Below are positions 1 to 6,406 of a stretch of DNA of 7,517 bases, piece by piece (position 1 is the stretch's first letter; the number at the start of each line of letters is the position of its first letter). The translations under genes were made by a program, and so were the position numbers. The notes below the pieces were generated by a model. That model worked only from the letters and a program-made list of their open reading frames with translations. It was not told the DNA's origin and searched no databases. This DNA comes from an uncultured Eubacteriales bacterium (lineage in GTDB: Bacteria > Bacillota > Clostridia > Oscillospirales > Acutalibacteraceae): NCBI GenBank assembly GCA_934702115.1, contig CAKUYF010000044.1, positions 1-7,517 of the forward strand, given 5' to 3'.

Positions 1-542
1 GACTCATATCCATTATACATAAGCGGCTTGAAATTTATTGTTTCGATACTTGAAAATAAAGAAATACTTAAAAATATAAGTGAACATACTGTAGCTACAA
101 TTATAAAAGTAGAAGTACGACTTAACGCTTCTAATCCCTTATAAGCACCGTAGCATGAAGATAATAAAAGAAATATCGAAAGAAGAGAAATAGAAATAGG
201 AGGATTTATAGCATTAGAAATAAAATTGTCAAATATAGTAAGTGTATGGAGAGTAACTACAAGATAGTAGACTACATAAATTAAAATAAATATATATCCG
301 TACTTCCCCATTAAATCGCGTAAATTATCAAAAACATTCATTTTGTTATCCATTTTAAAAAGTTTGTAAATAGGTAAAACAAGTAAAAAAGTTAAAATAA
401 AAGATATACCAGCTGAAATTAAATGATCCCAAATGTCTGAATCTCCAATAAGTAAAGTTCCATAAGTCATTGTTACTACCATACGGCTTACAAACAGCAT
501 TGCAAACATTTGCCCTACAGAAATACACGGTCTCTTCTCCAT
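1..542 (-). CDS. gerAB: GerAB-like spore germination permease (3' part beyond window)
   Basis: The reading frame starts at the ATG at 542-540 and stays open for 180 codons to the window edge, so the C-terminal half is missing. It begins MEKRPCISVGQMF and is very hydrophobic, with likely membrane helices near residues 10-30, 40-62, 82-104, 115-135 and 143-165. A YGAYKGLEALSR stretch at 131-142 resembles the conserved loop of the spore permease family (GerAB, APC superfamily). In that family the B subunit sits in the spore inner membrane and takes part in germinant recognition together with the A and C subunits. The start is supported by AGGAG at 551-555, 8 nt upstream, which overlaps the stop codon of gerAA. 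The intergenic gap is only 11 bp, so the two genes are almost certainly co-transcribed and translationally linked. A gerAC lipoprotein gene would be expected further left, outside the window. Confidence 0.9.
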   Translation of the reverse strand, partial: MEKRPCISVGQMFAMLFVSRMVVTMTYGTLLIGDSDIWDHLISAGISFILTFLLVLPIYKLFKMDNKMNVFDNLRDLMGKYGYIFILIYVVYYLVVTLHTLTIFDNFISNAINPPISISLLSIFLLLSSCYGAYKGLEALSRTSTFIIVATVCSLIFLSISLFSSIETINFKPLMYNGYE

Positions 543-553
543 AAACTTTTCTC

Positions 554-2095
554 CTACCTTCTACTGGTTTTATCTCTGACTTCCGACCCCGGAAGATCTT
601 GAACTCTAATCCTCTTTTTTGCAAGAAAACTCCAACCGCTTCTTACTAAAACATCTCTCATAGCAAAAATATTAAATGGAGCTAACGGAGAAGTAAACGG
701 TACACCATAGCTATTTTTAGAGCATATGTTAACAAGAACTACTGTAAATAATATCATTATTCCCCAAATTCCCAGCAGCCCTCCCACAACTATAAAAGCA
801 AATTTTAAAATTGAAATAGGTTCGTAAAGATTAGGAATAACATATGAGGAAATAGCCGTAAGTGCTACTACCATAAGAGTCGGTCCGCCTATTAAACCCG
901 AACTAACTGCAGTTTCTCCTATAACTAGCGCTCCCACTATGCTGACTGCATGTCCCAAAGGTCTTGGAATACGCAACCCGGCCTCCCTCATAATCTCATA
1001 TATCAGATGAATTAAAATAGTCTCAAGCATTAGCGAAAATGGAGTCGTTCCCACCGCCAATGCTATTTTGCTTAAAATCGGTCCGGGAAGAATTTCAGGA
1101 TTAAATGTACTTATTCCTACATAAAGTCCCGGAAGTAAAGTAGATAATAAAAATGCTGCATATTTGAGCCACCTTGTAAAAGTTGCAAAATACGGATGCA
1201 TTGCATAGTCATCTAAATGCTGAAAATATTCAACGAAGAGATACGGTACAATTAAAGCATTTGGAGTTCCGTCGATTAATATGGCTATTCTTCCTTCCGA
1301 AATTTTTCCGCAAACTGTATCGGGACGTTCTGTCATTCCAACTCCGCTGAATAGTGAAAAATCACCTTGATCTTCTAAGTACGGAATTATATATCCTGAC
1401 TCCAAAATTGATTCTAAATTTACTTGTGCCAGCTTTTCTTTTACTTTGCTGAGTATTTCCTTGGATACTTTACCATCTAAATAACATAAGCATACAGAAG
1501 TTTTGCTTACACTTCCTATTTGAGTAAGCTCAAATTTTAGATCAGTGCTTTTAAGCCGCCTACGAATTAAAGTCATATTAATCATAAGAGGTTCTACGAA
1601 TCCTTCTCTTGATCCTCTTTGCATAACTTCCGAGGAAGGCTCCGAAATAGATCTGAAACTAAACCCTTGTACACCTAAAGACAGCATGCAATCACAGCCG
1701 TCCATCGCAAATAACGCAAACCCAGACATTATCATATTAAAAGCATCGTCATAATTTGAAACCTGAAGTTGGTCGCATGCAGCTACAATATTATCTCTTA
1801 TATATTCATATTTTTCTTTACTTGTAGAACCTTTGACTTCACCTTGCACAATAGGAAAAATTACGCTATTAGTAAGAGTATTTTTATCTACCATTCCTCC
1901 AATAGTTATAAAGGCACTAGGCACGTCTTGAATATTTAAATATTTAATTGATAAATCTGCAGTTTCCCCAAATTCCCTTTTAAAAAATTCTATATTTTCC
2001 GATAATGATTTAGATAAAAAACCTCTACTTTTTGGCGGAGGCTTTTGATTTTTCCCATGTATATATACATCCATAAAATGTTTTATATATCCCAT
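554..2095 (-). CDS. gerAA: GerAA-like spore germinant receptor subunit A
   Basis: A complete 513-residue protein of the GerA family (typical members are around 480-550 residues). The soluble N-terminal half (about 25-290) carries the family motif GSREGFVE at 161-168, followed by NMTLIRRR. The C-terminal half (about 305-455) has several hydrophobic helices around the conserved segments REAGLRIPRPLG (370-381) and VSIVGALVIGETAV (384-397). A subunits assemble with GerAB and GerAC in the spore inner membrane, where nutrient germinants trigger ion release and germination. The start at 2095 is preceded by an imperfect GGGAAGTGG ribosome binding site. The next methionine (residue 8) has no ribosome binding site. 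The tail, residues 490-513, is basic and polar. The gene is followed after 11 bp by gerAB on the same strand. The particular germinant cannot be inferred. Confidence 0.95.
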   Translation of the reverse strand: MGYIKHFMDVYIHGKNQKPPPKSRGFLSKSLSENIEFFKREFGETADLSIKYLNIQDVPSAFITIGGMVDKNTLTNSVIFPIVQGEVKGSTSKEKYEYIRDNIVAACDQLQVSNYDDAFNMIMSGFALFAMDGCDCMLSLGVQGFSFRSISEPSSEVMQRGSREGFVEPLMINMTLIRRRLKSTDLKFELTQIGSVSKTSVCLCYLDGKVSKEILSKVKEKLAQVNLESILESGYIIPYLEDQGDFSLFSGVGMTERPDTVCGKISEGRIAILIDGTPNALIVPYLFVEYFQHLDDYAMHPYFATFTRWLKYAAFLLSTLLPGLYVGISTFNPEILPGPILSKIALAVGTTPFSLMLETILIHLIYEIMREAGLRIPRPLGHAVSIVGALVIGETAVSSGLIGGPTLMVVALTAISSYVIPNLYEPISILKFAFIVVGGLLGIWGIMILFTVVLVNICSKNSYGVPFTSPLAPFNIFAMRDVLVRSGWSFLAKKRIRVQDLPGSEVRDKTSRR

Positions 2096-2116
2096 TTATA
2101 GCCACTTCCCTGTTTT

Positions 2117-2146
2117 TACTATGTAAATTTTATTTTCTAGCTTTAC
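2117..2146 (-). promoter_or_regulatory. Possible sigma-G/sigma-F-type promoter of the gerA operon
   Basis: Reading on the minus strand, GTAAA (2146-2142) is followed after 18 bp by CATAGTA (2123-2117). This is close to the forespore sigma-G pattern GHATR, 17-18 bp, CATNNTA. Transcription would start near 2110, giving a short leader that begins at the GGGAAGTGG ribosome binding site of gerAA. GerA-type operons are known to be sigma-G controlled in Bacillus, which fits. The match is by eye and the sequence is AT-rich, so a chance match is possible. A poorer alternative is GTATA with an 18-bp gap to ATTACTA slightly upstream. Confidence 0.45.
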
Positions 2147-2223
2147 ATATCTAGTAATTTCCAAATTTGAAGTAACTATACATTATGAAATGTATTATAA
2201 AATATCACTTAAAGTAAACCATT

Positions 2224-2267
2224 AAAAAAAGCATCCTGCAGCGTTAAAACCACAAGATACTCTCTTT
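2224..2267 (-). terminator. Rho-independent terminator after the 87-residue protein gene
   Basis: On the minus strand GTATCTTG (2260-2253) pairs with CAGGATGC (2238-2231), an 8-bp stem with two G-U pairs around a 14-nt loop. A run of seven T (2230-2224) follows directly. The AAAGAGA before the stem can also pair with part of the T run. It begins 5 bp after the stop codon of the small gene, as expected for its terminator, and it insulates the gerA operon from that gene. Confidence 0.8.
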
Positions 2268-2271
2268 AAAT

Positions 2272-2535
2272 TTAATCATTATATCCTCTAACAAGCATAC
2301 CAAAAATGCTCTGTTTGACCAGTCTCTCTGGAATCTTACTTACGTTAGACACTGTGTTATTTGCATTTATCATAATTTCTTGTAGACTGCTATTCATATT
2401 CTTACTGATGTCAATGCCTTCATCTACCAAACCCTGACATGACTTCAACAATCCACATAGTTTATAGCAAATACCTCCAACTCCCAAAGTACCTGCGATC
2501 CAAAAGCATGATTTTACTTTTTCATAACCAGTCAT
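2272..2535 (-). CDS. Small Gly/Cys-rich protein of unknown function, probably membrane-inserting
   Basis: An 87-residue protein that I do not recognise. Residues 10-30 form a hydrophobic, glycine-rich segment (IAGTLGVGGICYKLCGLL), and four cysteines sit in or beside it (C10, C23, C27, C33). The rest, about 34-87, is polar and probably helical, rich in Asn, Ser and Ile/Val, and ends in RGYND. There is no clear signal peptidase site and no double-glycine leader motif. It looks like a single-pass or membrane-associated protein. The start is supported by AAAGGAG at 2544-2550, 8 nt upstream. The gene has its own consensus sigma-A promoter and its own terminator, so it is very likely expressed. It lies just downstream of the GG-leader AAA+ ATPase gene, which suggests a partner, substrate or effector relationship; this is inference only. 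Alternatives are a bacteriocin-like or holin-like peptide. Confidence 0.75.
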   Translation of the reverse strand: MTGYEKVKSCFWIAGTLGVGGICYKLCGLLKSCQGLVDEGIDISKNMNSSLQEIMINANNTVSNVSKIPERLVKQSIFGMLVRGYND

Positions 2536-2580
2536 ATTTATTTCTCCTTTAACAATAAGTTAATTTCAAATTATATATAT

Positions 2581-2609
2581 ATTATATAACTAAAAAAACA
2601 TATTGTCAA
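2581..2609 (-). promoter_or_regulatory. Consensus sigma-A promoter for the 87-residue protein gene
   Basis: On the minus strand TTGACA (2609-2604) and TATAAT (2586-2581) are both perfect consensus hexamers, separated by exactly 17 bp. Transcription should start near 2574, giving a leader of about 39 nt to the ATG at 2535. The -35 box lies in the loop of the weak hairpin that follows the upstream AAA+ gene. Confidence 0.85.
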
Positions 2610-2617
2610 ATGTTTTT
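2594..2617 (-). terminator. Weak A/T hairpin after the AAA+ gene, possible intrinsic terminator
   Basis: On the minus strand AAAAACAT (2617-2610) and ATGTTTTT (2601-2594) are perfect inverted repeats around an 8-nt loop, and T residues continue to 2592. It lies 12 bp after the AAA+ stop codon. The stem has only one G-C pair, so termination would be inefficient and read-through into the small gene is likely. It overlaps the promoter of that gene. Confidence 0.4.
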
Positions 2618-2628
2618 AATAAAATAAA

Positions 2629-4503
2629 TTAATTGGTAACTGTTAAAGCGTTTTTAGATGCCTCAAAGCTTAAATAGCATACTTCCGGCAAGTCTTCTTT
2701 TCCATCAACAAAATCTTTTAAAGCCGCACGCGCCTCATTTATTAAAGCGTCTACTCCTCTACCGCCTGATTTTTCTTTCTCATAAATTTCTGAATAATGA
2801 CTTAATGCTGAATCAGACCATTCAAAATTCAGACTAAATTTGTCCTCATAATATTCTTTTAATTCCTTGCTCTTACGTAATATAATCTCTTTATAATCAT
2901 CTGCATTAAGATCTTTAAACTGAATATTACAGTATCTATATCTATTATATAAACTGCTCTCTAATTGTTTTAAATCCTCCGGAGATTCATTAGAGCTCGC
3001 CACTAAAATAGAACCAGAAGCATCTATACCGTTTATTTGACCAGTATCACCAAAATTTCTCAGCATTTCATCTATACTTCCACCCATTATTTGATTTGCT
3101 TCGTTACGCAACCTTATTCCCTGACTTGTAGCATCCCAAACTCTCATCTTGTCCACTTCGTCTATGCAATATAATGTAGGTCTGCCTGCTTTAATAGTAC
3201 GTGTGAAATCTGTATCTACAGTGACTTTAACTTTTCCGTTGTCACTAATTACTGGCTTTAACAAGCGACTGGCTGCGCTCTTGGCATTATTTCCTTTGTC
3301 CTCAATTATATCCGACATACGTACTGTACATGAACCTAAATTCATTTCTTGCTCTATGATCTTCATAGCTGTAGATTTACCAGTAGCCGGAAGACCCGTT
3401 AAGTAAAGCAGTAATCCGCCTTCATGACGTTTGCCAGTTGCTTTAGCTTGAACTAAAGACTCAAAATATCCAGTCATAAGTTTTATAATTTTGTCAATTG
3501 CTTCATCTTGACCAACAAGTTCTTTTCTAAGTCTATCTTCAATTTTCTGTAAAGTTGCTTTATAGGTGAGTATGTCTATACCCTTATGTTTAAGACTGAA
3601 AATAGCGTTTTTAATTTTATTCTCACCTGAAGCAATAAGATTTTTAACATTATCAATTATATCTCCTGAATTCTTTAAGATGAAAGTACTTGCGAGCAAC
3701 CCTACCCCCATTTTACCTATTTTTCCAAGTGATTCAAATGCATTTTTTGCTACCTGTTCACCACGTAAGATTGCAATCATTTGAGTTTCTGCGTTCATAA
3801 CTTGCATAAGTTCGTTACGTGTTATACACATTTTTGAAAGATCGGGTTTATTCATTGTTGCTAGCACCCCTGCCAAGTTATTTATATCAACACCTTGCAT
3901 AGAGTAACTAGGGGTTAAAGTATCTAGCGCATTCTTAATCTCGTCGCTAATTTCAATATACTCCGCTCCATGTCTTTCCAACGAATTTTCAAGCGTCATT
4001 ATCATAAGCTTTTTAGTTTCATTGCTTGATTTATCTAAATTTTGGAATTTTTCATCAAATTCTTGTTGGGCTTTCCTACCTTCATCACCACTTTTATTTA
4101 AATTTCCACTAAATTCTTGTATCAAGTCATTTATATTCTGATTAACCGCTCCGGTTTTACTTATCATTTTTTTAAGTGAACTTAATGCATCATCCACAGC
4201 AAACGATTTACTACTCATTCCTAATCCGCTTAATCCTAAAACTAAACTTAACGCACCCGCAGAAAGCTTCTTAGGCAAACTTAGTCCTCCGGCAATTTCA
4301 TCTAATTCCGAATCATCAAGTTTTAAACTTGTTATTTCTCTTTTTAATTTTAATATATCTTTAATCTCTTCACGTGTTACATTCACACCATAGGACTCAA
4401 GCTGACTTTTTATTTCATCTAAACTTTGAATTTTTGAAAGCTTTTCAAGTAAAACTTCATCTTTTAAAATTTTCTCTAAATTATAGTTGCTTATCAAATC
4501 CAT
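2629..4503 (-). CDS. AAA+ ATPase (ClpB D2-like) with N-terminal Nif11-type double-glycine leader
   Basis: A 624-residue protein counted from the ATG at 4503. Residues 6-73 resemble a Nif11-type ribosomal peptide leader (LEKILKD.., SLDEIKSQLESYGV, then DDSELDEIAGG, with GG at 72-73). Residues 77-102 look like a Sec signal peptide (PKK, a hydrophobic run, then SFA before VDD). Residues 105-260 are polar and helical, and 265-276 are hydrophobic. The AAA+ module starts at LVGQDEAI (329-336). It has Walker A GLPATGKS (370-377), Walker B LYCIDE (444-449), sensor 1 N505, a likely arginine finger R521 in YNRYR, and sensor 2 GGR (580-582). These match the second ATPase domain of ClpB and the Clp-type C-terminal subdomain. 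No ClpB N-domain, first AAA domain, GYVG-type pore loop or IGF ClpP-binding loop is visible. A TTG at 4512 could extend it by three codons but lies only 2 nt from the ribosome binding site. Substrate and location are unknown. Confidence 0.9.
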   Translation of the reverse strand: MDLISNYNLEKILKDEVLLEKLSKIQSLDEIKSQLESYGVNVTREEIKDILKLKREITSLKLDDSELDEIAGGLSLPKKLSAGALSLVLGLSGLGMSSKSFAVDDALSSLKKMISKTGAVNQNINDLIQEFSGNLNKSGDEGRKAQQEFDEKFQNLDKSSNETKKLMIMTLENSLERHGAEYIEISDEIKNALDTLTPSYSMQGVDINNLAGVLATMNKPDLSKMCITRNELMQVMNAETQMIAILRGEQVAKNAFESLGKIGKMGVGLLASTFILKNSGDIIDNVKNLIASGENKIKNAIFSLKHKGIDILTYKATLQKIEDRLRKELVGQDEAIDKIIKLMTGYFESLVQAKATGKRHEGGLLLYLTGLPATGKSTAMKIIEQEMNLGSCTVRMSDIIEDKGNNAKSAASRLLKPVISDNGKVKVTVDTDFTRTIKAGRPTLYCIDEVDKMRVWDATSQGIRLRNEANQIMGGSIDEMLRNFGDTGQINGIDASGSILVASSNESPEDLKQLESSLYNRYRYCNIQFKDLNADDYKEIILRKSKELKEYYEDKFSLNFEWSDSALSHYSEIYEKEKSGGRGVDALINEARAALKDFVDGKEDLPEVCYLSFEASKNALTVTN

Positions 4504-4514
4504 ACTATTCAACT

Positions 4515-4520
4515 CTCCTT
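4515..4520 (-). promoter_or_regulatory. Ribosome binding site deciding the AAA+ gene start
   Basis: AAGGAG reads on the minus strand from 4520 to 4515. It is 11 nt from the ATG at 4503 and only 2 nt from the in-frame TTG at 4512. A 2-nt spacing is too short for normal initiation, so the ATG is preferred. Confidence 0.7.
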
Positions 4521-4551
4521 TTTATAAGTTATTTATACAGTTGCAATATTT

Positions 4552-4580
4552 ATTGTAAACTAAATCTTTTTAAAAGTCAA
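4552..4580 (-). promoter_or_regulatory. Sigma-A promoter for the AAA+ ATPase gene
   Basis: On the minus strand TTGACT (4580-4575) and TACAAT (4557-4552) are each one base from consensus, with a 17-bp spacer. The start site would be near 4545, giving a leader of about 42 nt. It lies between the end of the ABC-F gene (stop at 4615) and the AAA+ start, so the AAA+ gene does not depend on read-through. I see no convincing terminator for the ABC-F gene here. CAAAT-TT-ATTTG at about 4602-4613 has no T tract. Confidence 0.75.
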
Positions 4581-4614
4581 TTATAAATAGTTAGATTTTC
4601 ACAAATAAATTTGA

Positions 4615-6150
4615 TCAGTACTTTACCATATCTATAATTTTGCTACACCAGTCTTTATAAAAGGAGCTTTCATGAGATACAAGTATTAATCCTCCATTCC
4701 ATTTTGAAAGTTCCATTTTTAAAACTTCTTTGGCATCAATGTCAAGATGATTCGTAGGTTCGTCTAGAATTAAAAAATTGCATCTCGTCAGCATTAATAT
4801 ACACAGCTTTACCTTAGCTTGTTCTCCACCGCTCAAAGTTCCTATAGGGCGTAAAACATGCTCAGATTTAATCCCGCATCTCGACAAGTATTTTCGGATT
4901 TCCTTTTGAGAAAACTTCGGAAATTTATCTCCAATTATTTCTACAGGTGAACAGTCTATATTATTCCATTTTAGATCCTGTTCGTAATACGCAATTTTTG
5001 TGTTTTCGGAAAAATGAAACCATCCCTTTCGTGGATTAATTTCACCCATTAACGTTTTCAACAAAGTAGATTTACCTATTCCATTAAATCCGGTAATTAC
5101 TACTTTTTCCGTCGGCATAATTTCAAAGTTAAACGGAGGTAGTAATGAATGAGTGTAGCCTACCTCTAAATTGTGGACTATTAACGCTTTTTGGCATCCA
5201 ATAGGTTCACACTTAAATGAAAATGTAGGCTTAGGATGCGTTTCAGGAGGTGACATTTTCTCCATCTTATTAAGCAACTTTATCCTACTTTGAGCTTGAC
5301 GCGCCGTGGATGCACGCACTCTATTTTTTGCAATAAACTCTTCATGTTTTTTAATTTCTTTCTGTTGTGCTTTATATTCTTTTATATAACTTTCACGCTG
5401 TAATCCCTTTAGTTTTATAAACTTAGAAAAATTACCCGGATATTTTTTTATAGTATTAAAATCAATATCAATAATTGTATTTGTAATTTTATCTAGAAAC
5501 TCGAAATCATGAGAAATGACTATAAAAGCTCCCTTAAACTGTTTAAGGTAATCTCCCAGCCATTCTACATGTTCTTTATCTAAAAAGTTAGTAGGCTCAT
5601 CCAAAAGAAGTATATCGGGTTTTTGAAGAAGTAACTTAGCAAGTATAACCTTAGCTTTTTGGCCTCCGCTCAGATTTCCTAAAAGAGTGTCCATACCAAA
5701 TGATAAAATCCCCAGTCCTGACGCTACTTTCATAATGGTACTATCAATATCGTAAAACCCACTGGTTTCAAGTATACTTTGATACTCGGTAGATTTCTCA
5801 AAAATTTCCTCACTGAAATTTTCAGACATGATAGTATAAATTTCATTTAGTTCTTCTTCCATTTTATAAAGATGATCAAATGCAGTTTTCAAGTATTCAA
5901 ATAAAGTAATGTTTCCATTCAAATTTGCATGTTGATCAAGATACCCGATGTTTATACCTTTTTGCCATCTGATTTCTCCTTCATCAGGAATTATTTCTCC
6001 TATTATGGAATTAAGAAGTGTAGTCTTTCCTGTACCATTTTTTCCTACTAATCCTATATGTTCTCCTTTAAAAACCTGAAATGATGAATTTTTATAGAGT
6101 AGTTTGTCTCCATATGTGTGAGAAAGTTTTTCAACCTTTAATAATCCCAT
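4615..6150 (-). CDS. ABC-F family ATP-binding protein (ribosome-associated)
   Basis: A complete 511-residue protein with two fused ATP-binding cassettes and no membrane segments, the layout of ABC-F proteins (about 490-650 residues). Cassette 1 has Walker A GKNGTGKT (36-43), signature LSGGQ (160-164), Walker B DILLLDEP (179-186) and H-loop SHD (213-215). Cassette 2 has Walker A GFNGIGKS (354-361), LSGGE (439-443), Walker B FLILDEP (459-465) and SHE (492-494). Both catalytic glutamates, E185 and E464, are present. The basic helical linker at about 240-300 includes RASTARQAQSRIK (279-291), the segment that reaches the ribosomal P site in this family. Family members act in the cytoplasm as translation factors or protect ribosomes from 50S-binding antibiotics. 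I cannot assign it to a named resistance class. Its length and linker resemble the YkpA/YbiT-like housekeeping group as much as the Lsa/Vga types. GAGG lies 6 nt before the ATG. Confidence 0.93.
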   Translation of the reverse strand: MGLLKVEKLSHTYGDKLLYKNSSFQVFKGEHIGLVGKNGTGKTTLLNSIIGEIIPDEGEIRWQKGINIGYLDQHANLNGNITLFEYLKTAFDHLYKMEEELNEIYTIMSENFSEEIFEKSTEYQSILETSGFYDIDSTIMKVASGLGILSFGMDTLLGNLSGGQKAKVILAKLLLQKPDILLLDEPTNFLDKEHVEWLGDYLKQFKGAFIVISHDFEFLDKITNTIIDIDFNTIKKYPGNFSKFIKLKGLQRESYIKEYKAQQKEIKKHEEFIAKNRVRASTARQAQSRIKLLNKMEKMSPPETHPKPTFSFKCEPIGCQKALIVHNLEVGYTHSLLPPFNFEIMPTEKVVITGFNGIGKSTLLKTLMGEINPRKGWFHFSENTKIAYYEQDLKWNNIDCSPVEIIGDKFPKFSQKEIRKYLSRCGIKSEHVLRPIGTLSGGEQAKVKLCILMLTRCNFLILDEPTNHLDIDAKEVLKMELSKWNGGLILVSHESSFYKDWCSKIIDMVKY

Positions 6151-6153
6151 TTC

Positions 6154-6183
6154 TTACCTCACTTTATTTAAAAATTTATTCAA
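6154..6183 (-). CDS. Putative leader peptide upstream of the ABC-F gene
   Basis: A nine-codon frame starting TTG at 6183 would encode MNKFLNKVR and stop at TAA (6156-6154), in frame and two codons before the ABC-F ATG. GAGG lies 5 nt upstream of the TTG, and the stop abuts the ABC-F ribosome binding site. A still shorter ATG frame of four codons starts at 6199. Short leader frames controlling translation or attenuation are known for many ABC-F resistance genes. Here the frame is short with a weak start codon, so it may be chance. Confidence 0.2.
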   Translation of the reverse strand: MNKFLNKVR

Positions 6184-6262
6184 TTTATCCTCGTACCATT
6201 TAAGCACAACAAAAAATGCACTTCAACGCTTTTAAATATAAATTTTTAATTCAACAAAATAA

Positions 6263-6292
6263 ATTTTAGGCAGTTCTCTTTCATATTTTCAA
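6263..6292 (-). promoter_or_regulatory. Probable sigma-A promoter of the ABC-F gene
   Basis: On the minus strand TTGAAA (6292-6287) and TAAAAT (6268-6263) are separated by 18 bp. The predicted start near 6256 leaves a leader of about 105 nt before the ABC-F ATG, long enough for attenuation. The region is very AT-rich, so other -10 placements are possible. Confidence 0.5.
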
Positions 6293-6328
6293 CAGAATAA
6301 TTTAAATAAAAAATTAATAAATACATAT

Positions 6329-6357
6329 TTGACAAAAAAATATATAAATGATAAATT
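6329..6357 (+). promoter_or_regulatory. Probable sigma-A promoter of the GNAT gene
   Basis: TTGACA (6329-6334) is followed after 17 bp by TAAATT (6352-6357), preceded by TG at 6349-6350 as an extended -10. The start would be near 6364, giving a leader of about 43 nt. It is divergent from, and does not overlap, the proposed ABC-F promoter. Confidence 0.65.
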
Positions 6358-6406
6358 ATATTGTGACAATTTTAGCAAATCTTTTGAAACTTGAAAGGAG
6401 CTTACT

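Noticed and set aside
355..624. Minus-strand frame of 89 codons across the gerAA/gerAB junction
   Set aside because: It overlaps both genes out of frame and has no ribosome binding site. The gerAB frame from 542 encodes a convincing permease instead.
1545..1754. Plus-strand frame of 69 codons inside gerAA
   Set aside because: It is antisense to a conserved part of gerAA and has no start signals or recognisable protein features.
3149..3784. Two plus-strand frames (3149-3406 and 3566-3784) inside the AAA+ gene
   Set aside because: They mirror the AAA+ coding strand and have no ribosome binding sites or family resemblance.
4503..4512. TTG at 4512 as the start of the AAA+ gene
   Set aside because: It lies only 2 nt from AAGGAG. 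The ATG at 4503 has an 11-nt spacing and starts the leader in the usual way.
4374..4586. Plus-strand frame of 70 codons across the AAA+ start
   Set aside because: It is antisense to the leader region and the AAA+ promoter, has no ribosome binding site, and its composition follows from the reverse strand.
4602..4613. CAAAT-TT-ATTTG hairpin as the ABC-F terminator
   Set aside because: It has a two-base loop, five weak pairs and no T tract.
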